DNA of 64,000 bases from Oceanospirillaceae bacterium (GTDB lineage: Bacteria; Pseudomonadota; Gammaproteobacteria; Pseudomonadales; Balneatricaceae). The stretch covers positions 62,001 to 126,000 of the forward strand of contig JABSQZ010000002.1 in NCBI GenBank assembly GCA_013215505.1, in the 5' to 3' direction. The notes under the pieces were generated by a model. The model worked only from the letters and a program-made list of their open reading frames with translations. It had not been told where the DNA came from and searched no databases. Numbering within the stretch: position 1 is the first letter of the stretch; every line of letters starts with the position of its first letter. Of the stretch, positions 26,710 to 35,932 are shown piece after piece. The position numbers and the translations under genes were made by a program.

Positions 26710-28296
26710 ATGAATGACATTACCAGCACAGCACTGATTGAATTAGCGATTGATCTGACTTCTAGCTTAGGCACTGTAGAGCGCTATGATCGACTCCTGG
26801 ATACAGTGCGAAAAACTATCCCCTGTGAAGCGGTAGCGTTACTGGCACTTAATGGTGAGCAGTTAAAGCCGCTGGCGCTGCAGGGGCTGAGTAAAGACAC
26901 TTTAGGACGGCGTTTTCTGCTCTGTGAGCATCCGCGATTTGCGCAAATTTGCGCTGCTAAAACGGTAGTGCGTTTTGCCAGTGACAGTGAACTACCAGAT
27001 CCCTATGACGGTTTATTGATAGATCGTGAGGGGGACTTACCGGTACACGCCTGCATGGGAATGCCGCTGTATTTCGCCGACCGGCTATTGGGTATATTGA
27101 CCTTAGATAGTTTAACCGCCAATGTTTTTGATCAGATTCCGCGCTGGACCTTAGAGATGGTGGCTGCGATCGCCGCAGCGACATTAAACACCGCGCTGAT
27201 GATAGATCAACTGCAGTTGCAGGCGAATCATAATCAGCAATTAATGGTTGATTTAACCGAGGAGGCGCGCTGTCGGGATGGAGGGGAAATCATTGGTGAT
27301 AGCGCTGCAATGCAGCACTTGCAACAGGAAATAGACATAGCCGCCGGTGCCGATGTAACAGTGTTGGTGTGTGGCGAAACCGGGGTGGGAAAAGAACTGG
27401 TAGTGCGCAACTTACATCAAAAATCGGCGCTGCGCAGTGGCCCATTAGTGTATGTAAATTGTGCGGCGCTGCCGGAGAATTTAATTGAAAGTGAGTTGTT
27501 CGGACATGTCAAAGGGGCTTTCACCGGGGCTGAACAAGCGCGGGCGGGAAAATTTTTACTGGCTGACAATGGTACGCTGTTTTTAGATGAGATCGGCGAA
27601 CTGCCACTGGCGGCGCAGAGTAAACTGTTGCGGGCGCTACAGAGTTCAGAAATACAGCCGCTGGGACAAGATGCTGTACAGCATGTCAAAGTGCGGATCA
27701 TCGCTGCGACTAATCGCAACTTAGCGGATGAAGTGCAACAGGGAAATTTTCGCGCTGACTTGTTTCACCGCTTGAGCGTCTACCCTATTACTGTGCCTAG
27801 TTTGCGTGAGCGAGGGGAAGATGTTGCGCTGTTAGTGGGCTATTTTCTAGAGCAGAGCCGGCGAAAAATCGGCTTAAAGCAACTAAAAATACAAACTGCA
27901 GCGCTGGCTTATTTAAGCCACTACGACTGGCCAGGAAATGTACGTGAGCTGGAGCATGTTATCAGTCGCTCGGCACTGAAGGCGCGCGCCCGCAGTGATG
28001 ATCGCCAGTGGGTGGTGATAACACAGCAAGACTGTGGCTTGTTGAGTAGCGATAAAGTATCGCCAGCTGCAGAGATTATGAGCACTGACCCCAAAGCACA
28101 GCAAATGCCACTGACAGATGATCTGCCGTTGCGTGAAGCCACTGACAATTTTCAACGTCAGTTGATAGTGCAGGCCCTTGAAATCAGCAACGGCAACTGG
28201 GCCCAGGCCGCCCGAACCCTTAAAGTCGATCGCGCTAACTTGGCCCGCATCGGCAAAAGGTTATCCATCAAACAAATAAAATTACTGGTTGATTAG
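26710..28296 (+). CDS. norR: Nitric-oxide-responsive sigma54 activator NorR
   Basis: 528 residues: an N-terminal GAF domain (about 20-175) for the non-haem iron that senses NO, a central AAA+ domain with Walker A GETGVGKE (about 222-229), the sigma54-contacting GAFTGA loop (about 269-274) and Walker B LFLDEIGE, and a C-terminal Fis-type HTH, NWAQAARTLKVDRANLARIGKRL. NorR activates NO-detoxification genes from GT-N7-AC enhancers. No norVW, hmp or norB is in the window; the only evident target is the divergent small membrane-protein gene. ATG at 26710 follows a GGA; an in-frame GTG lies at 26692. Confidence 0.88.
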   Translation: MNDITSTALIELAIDLTSSLGTVERYDRLLDTVRKTIPCEAVALLALNGEQLKPLALQGLSKDTLGRRFLLCEHPRFAQICAAKTVVRFASDSELPDPYDGLLIDREGDLPVHACMGMPLYFADRLLGILTLDSLTANVFDQIPRWTLEMVAAIAAATLNTALMIDQLQLQANHNQQLMVDLTEEARCRDGGEIIGDSAAMQHLQQEIDIAAGADVTVLVCGETGVGKELVVRNLHQKSALRSGPLVYVNCAALPENLIESELFGHVKGAFTGAEQARAGKFLLADNGTLFLDEIGELPLAAQSKLLRALQSSEIQPLGQDAVQHVKVRIIAATNRNLADEVQQGNFRADLFHRLSVYPITVPSLRERGEDVALLVGYFLEQSRRKIGLKQLKIQTAALAYLSHYDWPGNVRELEHVISRSALKARARSDDRQWVVITQQDCGLLSSDKVSPAAEIMSTDPKAQQMPLTDDLPLREATDNFQRQLIVQALEISNGNWAQAARTLKVDRANLARIGKRLSIKQIKLLVD

Positions 28297-28303
28297 TCTG
28301 CTG

Positions 28304-29623
28304 TTATTTTAGCCCCGCCAGCACAATGGCGGCTTTTCTGATTTTATCAATGTCGATACTGCTCACCCCCAAGCGGTAATAGACAGTTTGCTCGGTACCG
28401 GCTGTGACAGAAAAATTGTCTGAGTGGGCCAGTATTACTCCGGCTGCTGCCGCTTGCTGGATAAACTCATCGCTACTTTCAATCCAGTGATGCGGATTGG
28501 AGAGCGTAAGGTCGCTGTGCATGATTTTATTTAGCAGCAAATTCTTGGCCTGGATTTGTGTCGACACATGTTTGATAGCGGCATCCAAATAATGGTTTTC
28601 TATGGCGCTGATGATATGGCTGGTGGCGCTGGAGGAAACTAGCCAGACTGTCTCTATGACATGTTGGGCAAGTTTTTCTAACACAGGATGTTTGGAGGCA
28701 ATAAAGGCAGCCTTGTGACCTCCGCTGAGGCATTTACTGAAACCTGATAACAGCAGGCAGTGCTCGGGGGCGTATTTCGCCAGCGGTGCCGGAGTAGAGT
28801 ACATACCGTAAATGTCTTCTTCAATCACCAGCAACTGTTGCGCTTTAATCACTTGTGCGAGTTCACGGCGTCGCTGTTCAGATTGGGTGGTGCCCAGTGG
28901 AGATTGGTTGGAGGGCACGGTAATTAAAACTTTGCTGTTGGTCTGTCTAATGGTTGAGGCCAGCGCACTGGGGATCAGTCCCTGATCATCACACTTACAA
29001 GTGAATAGACGCAGCCCATGTTGCTTGGCGGCAGCGATAATACCCGGTGCGGTAAACTGTTCGACGATCACCAGATCGCCGCGCTTAAGTAATTGGCTAA
29101 AGATAAAGTGGATTGCGTACTGGCAGCTTGGCAGTGGTAATATTTGCTGCGCTTGGAACTGGATGTCTCTACCGCGTTGCAACCACTGGGTAATGGCCAG
29201 TTGGTAGCGCTGGATTAAACTTGCCCCTATGTATTCAAAGTATTGCGGCTGTTGCAAAAATAAGTTGGCGGCGTAAATCTTCTGATTAATCTTTAGCAGT
29301 GTCTGGTCGCACTCGAGTTTGTTGATCGAGAGATCAATCACCCCCTGTTGCCGCTCCAACAGACAACGGTTGAACAGCGCAGTATTGCTCTGTGCCAATA
29401 CATAAGTTCCCCTGCCGATCTGTCCGCCGACTAAGCCTTTTGCTGCCGCGCGCTGGTAGGCGCGCGAGACTGTGGTTGGGTTGACATTTAACTTATAGGC
29501 AAGGATGCGCTGAGGGGGCAACCGATCGCCTACTTTGAGTTGCTGCTCGAGAATAGCTTTTTCAATCGATTGAACTAAGGCATTAACCCCCATTTTTTCA
29601 GAGGACTGTTCTGGAAACCACAT
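28304..29623 (-). CDS. MocR-type regulator: GntR HTH fused to a PLP aminotransferase domain
   Basis: About 439 residues. The N-terminal GntR winged helix (LPPQRILAYKLNVNPTTVSRAYQ) is joined to a fold-type I aminotransferase domain with the PLP lysine in LLSGFSKCLSGGHKAAF. MocR proteins sense amino acids or PLP and typically regulate an adjacent divergent gene. Here that gene is alaX, with a strong repeat operator between. The start at 29623 (MWFPEQ) follows AAGAG; an ATG 42 nt earlier (29665) would put the start codon inside the operator and has no ribosome site. Confidence 0.8.
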   Translation of the reverse strand: MWFPEQSSEKMGVNALVQSIEKAILEQQLKVGDRLPPQRILAYKLNVNPTTVSRAYQRAAAKGLVGGQIGRGTYVLAQSNTALFNRCLLERQQGVIDLSINKLECDQTLLKINQKIYAANLFLQQPQYFEYIGASLIQRYQLAITQWLQRGRDIQFQAQQILPLPSCQYAIHFIFSQLLKRGDLVIVEQFTAPGIIAAAKQHGLRLFTCKCDDQGLIPSALASTIRQTNSKVLITVPSNQSPLGTTQSEQRRRELAQVIKAQQLLVIEEDIYGMYSTPAPLAKYAPEHCLLLSGFSKCLSGGHKAAFIASKHPVLEKLAQHVIETVWLVSSSATSHIISAIENHYLDAAIKHVSTQIQAKNLLLNKIMHSDLTLSNPHHWIESSDEFIQQAAAAGVILAHSDNFSVTAGTEQTVYYRLGVSSIDIDKIRKAAIVLAGLK

Positions 29624-29654
29624 ATTGTTCTGTACTCTTGCTGCAGAATTAATC

Positions 29655-29691
29655 TTGTATGTCATACAATAAAATTATTGTGTCATACAAT
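29655..29691. promoter_or_regulatory. Probable MocR operator (two palindromes, 21 bp apart)
   Basis: TTGTATGTCATACAA (29655-29669) is an almost perfect 15-bp palindrome, and ATTGTGTCATACAAT (29677-29691) is a related one. Both contain GTCATACAAT as direct repeats exactly 21 bp (two turns) apart, the arrangement bound by MocR/GabR/PdxR dimers. It lies between the regulator and alaX. Confidence 0.65.
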
Positions 29692-29802
29692 TTCATATGT
29701 GACAATTCTTGTGTTGTAGAGATGGCTATTTTTAGTAAATAGTTGTCAGTTTAATCTTGGCAATGGCCACCAAACCCGTGTCAGACCCGCAGGGAGTATA
29801 AG

Positions 29803-30516
29803 ATGAGTGAAGCAGTATTTCAGCAACAGCCCTATCTGGCATCACTAAAGAGCACAATTACCGCCATTGATGGTCAGTGGCTGGAATTGGCAGCCAGCAT
29901 TTTTTATCCGCGCGGTGGAGGTCAACCGGGTGATAGTGGTTCGCTACAGGTAAATGGCGTTACATTTACTGTGTTAGATACACAAAAAGCGACCGATGGC
30001 GCTATCCGGCACCAGTTGAGTGATGAGAATCACGGCCTCAGTCCAGGGGACAGCGTAGCGATGCAAATTGACTGGCCGCGACGCTTTCGTCTGATGCAAA
30101 TGCACAGCGCTTTGCATCTGCTTTGCTCGCTAATTCCCAAAGGGGTAACGGGCGGTTCAATTGGCGAGCACAAGAGTCGCTTAGATTTTGATTTGGGCGA
30201 GCACAGTGTCGACAAGCAGCAGTTGACTGAGCAGTTGAATGCATTGATTCACAGCAATATACCTATCAGTCAACAGTGGATCAGCCAAGGGGAACTGGCG
30301 GCCAATCCCGGCTTAGTACGCACACTGTCTGTAAAGCCGCCAGAAAATGCGCGGATGGTGAGTCTAGTTAACATCCAGGGGGTTGATGTACAGCCCTGTG
30401 GGGGTACTCACGTCGCTAATAGCGGAGAAATCTCCGAGTTGCGGGTGTCTAAAATTGAAAATAAAGGCAGGCGAAACCGCCGTATTCATATCGTTTTTGC
30501 CGAGCCGCAGATCTAA
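29803..30516 (+). CDS. alaX: Alanyl-tRNA editing protein AlaX
   Basis: 237 residues similar to the free-standing editing domain of AlaRS: RGGGQPGDSGSL near residue 38, zinc/catalytic motif HSALH (HxxxH) in the middle and CGGTH (CxxxH) near the C-terminus. AlaX removes serine or glycine wrongly attached to tRNA-Ala. It is controlled, by position, by the divergent MocR gene and is followed 25 nt later by an aspartate/glutamate racemase, suggesting the operon deals with amino-acid imbalance. The ribosome site is GGGAG, 7 nt before the ATG. Confidence 0.88.
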   Translation: MSEAVFQQQPYLASLKSTITAIDGQWLELAASIFYPRGGGQPGDSGSLQVNGVTFTVLDTQKATDGAIRHQLSDENHGLSPGDSVAMQIDWPRRFRLMQMHSALHLLCSLIPKGVTGGSIGEHKSRLDFDLGEHSVDKQQLTEQLNALIHSNIPISQQWISQGELAANPGLVRTLSVKPPENARMVSLVNIQGVDVQPCGGTHVANSGEISELRVSKIENKGRRNRRIHIVFAEPQI

Positions 30517-30541
30517 ATTAATCGCATTAAGGAGAGGCTAA

Positions 30542-31243
30542 ATGAAAACAATTGGCTTGTTGGGTGGCATGAGCTGGGAATCTACCCTCAGTTATTACCA
30601 AAGTATTAATCAGGGTGTTAAAGCGCAGCTCGGCGGTTTGCACTCCGCAAAAATCGCCATGTACAGTGTCGATTTTGCCGAGATTGAAAAGCTGCAACAT
30701 CAAGGTGACTGGCAGAAAACGGCAGAGATCCTGGCGCAGGCTGCTAAAGGGGTGCAGGCTGCAGGGGCTGACTGTCTGCTGATCTGCACTAATACCATGC
30801 ACAAAGTTGCCGAGCAGATTCAAGCCGAGATTTCTATTCCTATCTTGCACATAGCGGATGCCACTGCCGAGCAATTACTGGCGGATAATATCGGAAAAGT
30901 GGGTTTGCTGGGGACGGCGTTCACTATGGAGCAAGATTTTTATAAGAAACGCCTGGTAGAAAACTACGGCATTGAAGTATTAGTGCCAGATGCGCAGCAA
31001 CGCCAGCGGGTGCATCAAATTATTTATACTGAGCTCTGTTTGGGGACTATCAAAGATGAGTCCAGGGACGAGTATTTACAGATCGTCGATGATCTATACC
31101 AGCGTGGTGCTCAGGCAGTGATTTTGGGTTGCACCGAAATAGCATTGCTGATTAGCCCCTCTGATACCCATGTACCGCTGTACGATACTACTGCGATACA
31201 CGCGCAAAAAGCGGTTGAATTCGCCCTTTCCGAGAATGATTAA
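30542..31243 (+). CDS. Aspartate/glutamate racemase family protein
   Basis: 233 residues, PLP-independent racemase fold: N-terminal KTIGLLGGMSWESTLSYY, first catalytic cysteine in LLICTNTMHK, second in VILGCTEIALL, and a C-terminal PLYDTTAIHAQKAVEFAL. This is the YgeA-type branch of Asp/Glu/hydantoin racemases. The substrate could be aspartate, glutamate or another amino acid; the T-x-M after the first Cys is typical of YgeA-like broad-specificity racemases. AAGGAG precedes the ATG. Second gene of the alaX operon. Confidence 0.85.
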   Translation: MKTIGLLGGMSWESTLSYYQSINQGVKAQLGGLHSAKIAMYSVDFAEIEKLQHQGDWQKTAEILAQAAKGVQAAGADCLLICTNTMHKVAEQIQAEISIPILHIADATAEQLLADNIGKVGLLGTAFTMEQDFYKKRLVENYGIEVLVPDAQQRQRVHQIIYTELCLGTIKDESRDEYLQIVDDLYQRGAQAVILGCTEIALLISPSDTHVPLYDTTAIHAQKAVEFALSEND

Positions 31244-31257
31244 AGGGATAAATACTG

Positions 31258-31299
31258 AAGGCTTAGCTTCTGATTGAGGCTGAGTCGCTGGGCTTTTTA
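31258..31299 (+). terminator. Probable terminator of the alaX-racemase operon
   Basis: AAGGCTTAGC pairs with GCTGGGCTTT (three G-U pairs) across a structured loop and is followed by TTTTT, 14 nt past the racemase stop. Confidence 0.5.
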
Positions 31300-31673
31300 G
31301 TCATCAGTACAACGCTGAGGGTGTTATTTTAGATGCCCCTGAGGAGTTTTAAGACATCATTACCGGGGGTTGTTTTGCAGCAGCTATCTCACTGAAGTTG
31401 CAGGCTACTCGTCGAAATCTAATGTTTGAAATCAAAGTCTCTTTTTACCCCTGACTGGTCTGAAAAGACCATTTTTCAGTTAGGTGTTGGTTGCTAGAAT
31501 ACAGCGGCATCTTTAACAGAATATTGCAAATACTAGAGTTTAGATGCTGTTGCAAACACTATTGCAGCAAGGGTGTAAAAGCCGACAGAGCTGGTGTGAG
31601 CCGCAAGTGATTTAAAAAATATTTTAAATGAGATGCAAATCTTATAGATACTTTAATTGAGGAAGAAAATACT
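31300..31673. other. Intergenic region with a palindrome
   Basis: No gene seen in about 370 bases. It contains TGGTCT-GAAA-AGACCA followed by TTTT at 31456-31475, which could be a small terminator or a GntR-type operator for the MFS gene downstream. Confidence 0.4.
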
Positions 31674-32876
31674 GTGCGTATGCAAACCTGGCTGTATTCA
31701 GCTGCCCAGGCACTATCGTTAACCAGTGCCGTAATCACTGTCTCTATCTCGCCAATTGTCGGTAAGGCATTGGCGCCTCTTCCCTCCCTGTCGACGCTTT
31801 CCTACGGGGTACAATTTGCCGCTGTGATTGTTTGTTCCTATCTACTGTCGATGTCAATGAAACGCTTTGGCCGCCGACCGATATTTTTCCTCGGGACGTT
31901 TGCGCTGGCACTCGGTGGAATATTGGGGGCATGGTCTATAGTGCAGCACTCTTTTTATATTAACTTAGCAGCCCATGCCTCTTTTGGCGTGACTATTAGT
32001 GCCTTTGCCTTCTTCCGCTTTGCAGCCACCGATGGCTTGCAAGATAAAGATAAGGCCAAAGTACTGTCACTGGTAACACTAGGCGGTATCGTTGCCGCCT
32101 TTATCGGTCCGGTGATCGCTCAGCACAGCCGGTTACTGATTGAGCAATATGCATTTAGTGGTAGTTATTTAGTCTTTACTGTCATTGCTGCACTGGTATT
32201 TTTATTGTTATTGGCGCTACCGGCAGATAAATCAGAGGCTAGCGGGCAGCCACAGGCAAAGGAGACACAGCCTAGTCTGCCAGCGAATGCTAAAGTCTTG
32301 TCGCTGCCTTTGTTTGTGGCAATTTACTCATCTGGCTTTGGTTTCATGTTGATGGCGCTGCTAATGATGCAGTCTTCACTGAAAATGGACGCCATGGGGG
32401 TTGCCTTTGCCGATATCATGTTTGTCATTCAGTGCCATGTGATTGCGATGTTCTTACCCTCGCTGTTTATGGGCAGAATTATCGCCGCAATAGGCGCGCA
32501 AACTGTGATCTTTGGCGGTTATCTGACAATGTTTGTGGCTATGCTGGTGGCTATTTATGCCAGCGGTTATCAAGGGGTATTAATCGCCCTGATTGGCATA
32601 GGTGTCGGCTGGAACATGTTGTATGTCGGAGGCAGTGCGATGGTTGCGACTCTGCCTGGGGACGCACATAAATTGCAGGGCATCAATGAATCTGCGGTTG
32701 CATTTCTAAACACTATAGGTGCTTTGTCAGCGGGAGCGCTGTTTCATGCGATTGGCTGGGAAAATAGCAACTGGCTGGCGATGTCACTGTTGACACCGGG
32801 CTTGTTACTGCTGGTCTTCAGCCGGTTTAGCAAGGTGAAAAATCAGCGCTTAGTGGCGGGGTTGGTTAAGTCGTAA
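31674..32876 (+). CDS. MFS transporter
   Basis: 400 residues with about 12 membrane helices. The loop 2-3 motif (SMKRFGRRPIFFLG) is the MFS motif A in modified form, and a central hydrophilic loop (DKSEASGQPQAKETQP) divides the halves. The substrate is unknown; drug or metabolite efflux is likely. GTG at 31674 has GAGGAAG at a good distance; an ATG two codons later is possible. Its stop codon lies inside a heptamer repeat. Confidence 0.8.
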   Translation: MRMQTWLYSAAQALSLTSAVITVSISPIVGKALAPLPSLSTLSYGVQFAAVIVCSYLLSMSMKRFGRRPIFFLGTFALALGGILGAWSIVQHSFYINLAAHASFGVTISAFAFFRFAATDGLQDKDKAKVLSLVTLGGIVAAFIGPVIAQHSRLLIEQYAFSGSYLVFTVIAALVFLLLLALPADKSEASGQPQAKETQPSLPANAKVLSLPLFVAIYSSGFGFMLMALLMMQSSLKMDAMGVAFADIMFVIQCHVIAMFLPSLFMGRIIAAIGAQTVIFGGYLTMFVAMLVAIYASGYQGVLIALIGIGVGWNMLYVGGSAMVATLPGDAHKLQGINESAVAFLNTIGALSAGALFHAIGWENSNWLAMSLLTPGLLLLVFSRFSKVKNQRLVAGLVKS

Positions 32877-32938
32877 GTGGCGAGTCGGAAGTCGTAAGGG
32901 GTGGGATAAAAGTTGGAAGTTGGAAGTCGGAAGTTGTA
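32869..32938 (+). repeat. Heptamer tandem repeat array 2 (degenerate, 10 units in register)
   Basis: Units of AGTCGTA, AGTGGCG, AGTCGGA, AGTCGTA, two decayed units, then AGTTGGA x2, AGTCGGA and AGTTGTA, all in one 7-bp register. The first unit contains the start of the TAA stop of the MFS gene. Confidence 0.75.
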
Positions 32939-32946
32939 AATAGTGT

Positions 32947-32977
32947 CCCGAGCTCGTGTGTAGCTCGGGGTGTTTTT
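32947..32977 (+). terminator. Rho-independent terminator after the MFS gene
   Basis: CCCGAGCT-N7-AGCTCGGG, then GTGTTTTT. It lies between the convergent MFS and lysA genes. Confidence 0.75.
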
Positions 32978-32986
32978 GGATCGGCG

Positions 32987-34255
32987 TTATAACCAGTCGG
33001 GGACTGAGTCCAGGTCGATGAGTTGCTGGTAGCTGGGGCTGGGGCGGATTAAGTGTTCGCGGTTGCCGTCTACAAGTACTTCGGCTATTAGAGGGCGGCT
33101 ATTGTAGGTGCTGGCGGCCACTGCGCCATAAGCTCCGGCGGAGTGCAGTACTAATAGTTCACCCGCTGCGACCTTGGGCATTGATCTGTCCAGTGCCAGG
33201 TAATCGCCAGTTTCGCAGACCGGGCCGACTACGTCTACCACTGTGGTTGGTGCATCTGTCTGCGGCTCAATAACCGGTGCTACATGATGCCAGGCGTCGT
33301 ATAAAGTCGGGCGGATTAAATCATTCATCGCTGCATCCACAATCAGAAATGTCTTCTGTTGGACTGGCTTCACGTATATCACTTTGGTCACTAAAACTCC
33401 GGCGTTGCCGGCAATAAATCTGCCCGGTTCAAAGATTAGCTGACAATTGAGTTGGCTGGCATAGCGACTGATCACTGCGGCGTATTCAGCCAGTAGCGTC
33501 TGTTCATCGATATCTTCTGCAGTATAGGGAATCGCCAACCCGCCACCAAAATCAATGTGCTGGATATTGATATCTAACTCTCGAAGTTGCGCAATCAAAT
33601 CTACTAAGCGAGCAATGGATTGGTCGAAGGCACTGATTTTGCTGATTTGGCTGCCAATGTGCATATCAATGCCGGTGACTTTGATCCCCGGCAGCGAGGC
33701 GGCCAGCTGATAAGTCTGCAAGGCGAGCTTCCAGGGAATGCCGAATTTGTTTTCACTTTTTCCGGTGGAGATTTTGGCGTGAGTACCGGCGTCGACGTCC
33801 GGATTGATTCTCAGGGATATAGCCGCCGTGTTATTAGTTTGCTCCGCCACTTGAGAGATCTGGTAGAGCTCTGACTCAGATTCAACATTAAAACAGTGGA
33901 TACCTTGCTGTAGGGCGAATTCAATTTCCGCAGCTGTTTTGGCAACACCGGAAAAGACTATTTTTCCGGCGGGGATCCCCGCCGCCAGAGCTCTGCGTAA
34001 CTCGCCTTGCGAAACTACATCTGCACCGGCGCCTTCAGCAGCCAATATTTTTAATATAGCTTGGTTGGAATTAACTTTCAGCGCGTAACAGATCAGTGCC
34101 GGGAAATCGGCAAAGGCATTGGCAAAGCGCCGGTATTGCTGTCGAAAAGCGTTGGCACTGTAACAGTAGAAAGGGGTTGGGTAGCGCGAAGCTAAATCGC
34201 TGATGGCGATTTCTTCTACCTGCATGGCACTGTTTTGATATCGAATATGTTGCAT
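32987..34255 (-). CDS. lysA: Diaminopimelate decarboxylase
   Basis: 422 residues with the fold-type III PLP decarboxylase layout. PLP Lys60 is in CYALKVNSN, followed by the family motifs GADVVSQGELRRAL, HIDFGGGLAIPY, FEPGRFIAG and the active-site cysteine in GPVCETGDYLA. LysA makes L-lysine from meso-DAP in the cytosol, the last step of lysine synthesis. It stands alone rather than with dapF, and is divergent from an Lrp-type regulator 145 nt away, which suggests amino-acid-dependent control. Confidence 0.9.
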   Translation of the reverse strand: MQHIRYQNSAMQVEEIAISDLASRYPTPFYCYSANAFRQQYRRFANAFADFPALICYALKVNSNQAILKILAAEGAGADVVSQGELRRALAAGIPAGKIVFSGVAKTAAEIEFALQQGIHCFNVESESELYQISQVAEQTNNTAAISLRINPDVDAGTHAKISTGKSENKFGIPWKLALQTYQLAASLPGIKVTGIDMHIGSQISKISAFDQSIARLVDLIAQLRELDINIQHIDFGGGLAIPYTAEDIDEQTLLAEYAAVISRYASQLNCQLIFEPGRFIAGNAGVLVTKVIYVKPVQQKTFLIVDAAMNDLIRPTLYDAWHHVAPVIEPQTDAPTTVVDVVGPVCETGDYLALDRSMPKVAAGELLVLHSAGAYGAVAASTYNSRPLIAEVLVDGNREHLIRPSPSYQQLIDLDSVPDWL

Positions 34256-34399
34256 CCAAAGACTCCTGCTAAATGATCAAACCAGCTTATAGGCGTAGTA
34301 GTTCACAAACAATTGTACAAACTGTGATTATGCAAGGTAATATTGAGCATATTGTAGGTCCAGATTAGCAAAGTGCAAGTATAGTGTGTTGAGGGCGCC

Positions 34400-34837
34400 A
34401 TGGAATTAGATAGCAGAGATAAGCAGTTAATTAAGTTGTTAACCGATAACGCCCGAGAGTCGGTAGTCTCGCTGGGGAAAAAACTTGGGGTATCGCGCAC
34501 TACTGTGCAAAATCGCATTGATGCACTGCAGCGTCGGGGGGTCATAAAAGCCTTTACTATAGCGTTTGATCAGCAGTATCAACGGCGTTTATTAAAGGCG
34601 CAAATGTTAATCAATTTGCGCCCAGGTGTGTCCAGACGAGTGATTAAAGAACTACAGCAGCGGCCACAAATTAGTTCCATTATGTCAGTCAGTGGCAGTT
34701 ATGACTTAATTGTAGAATTGACCGTTGAAGCCAGCTCCGAATTGGATCAGCTAGTTGATGATATCCGCGAAACTCAGGGGATAGAACGCACCACCACTTG
34801 CATCGTTCTGTCCAAATACGATGCCAGTGGCGATTAA
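34400..34837 (+). CDS. Lrp/AsnC family regulator
   Basis: 145 residues: an N-terminal HTH (LDSRDKQLIKLLTDNARESVVSLGKKLGVSRTTVQNRIDAL, in parts) and a C-terminal RAM/AsnC ligand domain (GSYDLIVELTVEASSELDQLVDDI). Divergent from lysA, so lysine-pathway control is plausible. It ends shortly before a heptamer repeat array. Confidence 0.85.
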   Translation: MELDSRDKQLIKLLTDNARESVVSLGKKLGVSRTTVQNRIDALQRRGVIKAFTIAFDQQYQRRLLKAQMLINLRPGVSRRVIKELQQRPQISSIMSVSGSYDLIVELTVEASSELDQLVDDIRETQGIERTTTCIVLSKYDASGD

Positions 34838-34874
34838 TGCTGGTTTGCTTGGTTTTCGGTCTAAGTACTGAGCT

Positions 34875-34906
34875 AACTTCCAACTTCCAACTTCCAACTT
34901 CCAACT
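34875..34906 (-). repeat. Heptamer tandem repeat array 3 (GGAAGTT on the reverse strand, 4.5 units)
   Basis: AACTTCC repeated four times plus four bases. Its last base is the first base of the reverse-strand stop codon of the LysR gene, so the array abuts that gene's 3' end exactly. Confidence 0.85.
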
Positions 34907-35793
34907 CAATTGTTGTTGAACGCCCAGTCGCGAAATAACTTGGCCGCAGTGGCCGCCCCGGGCTGCACGGCACTCTTTTGCAGCATGTAGTAACCGCTAC
35001 TGACATTAACCGGGGTATCTGACAATTGCACTAAGCGTTGGTTGTTTAAATCATCTTCGATCATTGCCAGTGGGCACAAGGCGATGCCCTGTCCAGACAA
35101 CGCCGCTGAACGCAGTAAGTTGAAGTCGTCAAAAGAGGGGCCGGCTATCTGGGTCGGCACTGTACAATTGGCTTTAACCAGCCACTCTCCCCAGCCCTCG
35201 GCAACCACCGCATCGTGTAAAAAAGCACCGCTAGCTATCTGCTGGAGATTGCTAAATGGACCATAGTTACGTAAAAAATCGGTGCTGCAGACCGGAAAGC
35301 TCTCGGCGCTGCGAAATAATTCAACGCTGATGCCTCGCTGTGTCGGTGGGTTTTTAGCATAGATGAAGGCGATATCTACTTCGCTAAAGTCAATTTCAGT
35401 ACCGTGGATAGCGTAGCTGACCCGCAGCGAAATCTGCGGATGCAGCTGCTGGAAGTCGGCGAGTCGGGGAATAAGCCAGCATGTGGCCACTGATGGGATG
35501 GCGGCAATCACCAATTTGGTCGGTTGTTGCTGTTCGCGAATTTGTCTGCAAGCCAGGGCAATATCCCTCAGCGACAAGCTTAAACTAAGCGCCAGTTTTT
35601 CAGCGTCAGGCAGTATTTTCAATTTATTTCCGCGGCGCTCAAACAGTGGACAGCCAAGCCACTGCTGCAAATTTTTCAACTGGTGGCTGACTGCAGAGGG
35701 GCTGACAAATAGCTCCTGGGCAGCGCCTTGATAGCTGTTGTGACGAGCTACCGCTTCAAAAGTTTGCAGTGCTTTTAAAGGTAAATTTTTCAT
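34906..35793 (-). CDS. LysR family regulator (GcvA-like), next to creatinase
   Basis: 295 residues: N-terminal HTH (LKALQTFEAVARHNSYQGAAQELFVSPSAVSHQLKNL, in parts) and an effector-binding domain of the GcvA type (SVATCWLIPRLADFQQLHPQISLRVSYA). It is divergent from the creatinase gene with a 16-bp palindrome between, so it probably controls creatinase expression. Confidence 0.85.
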   Translation of the reverse strand: MKNLPLKALQTFEAVARHNSYQGAAQELFVSPSAVSHQLKNLQQWLGCPLFERRGNKLKILPDAEKLALSLSLSLRDIALACRQIREQQQPTKLVIAAIPSVATCWLIPRLADFQQLHPQISLRVSYAIHGTEIDFSEVDIAFIYAKNPPTQRGISVELFRSAESFPVCSTDFLRNYGPFSNLQQIASGAFLHDAVVAEGWGEWLVKANCTVPTQIAGPSFDDFNLLRSAALSGQGIALCPLAMIEDDLNNQRLVQLSDTPVNVSSGYYMLQKSAVQPGAATAAKLFRDWAFNNN

Positions 35794-35809
35794 AGTAAGT
35801 GGCTAAGTG

Positions 35810-35825
35810 TCCAATAATAGTTGGA
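35810..35825. promoter_or_regulatory. Candidate LysR operator upstream of creatinase
   Basis: TCCAA-TAATAG-TTGGA lies 16 bp upstream of the LysR start and about 107 bp upstream of the creatinase start, a usual place for an autoregulatory LysR site. Confidence 0.4.
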
Positions 35826-35932
35826 TGAAAAAAATTCAGTGAATCAATGAAATTAACCCGTTTGACCTAGAGTCAGGGTATGTATTCTAATGAATGTAAC
35901 AAATTTGTCTGTAGATAACAGGAGAAAAATTC

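Noticed and set aside
28304-29623. Ordinary aminotransferase annotation for the MocR gene
   Set aside because: The N-terminal GntR HTH and the divergent operator mark it as a regulator.
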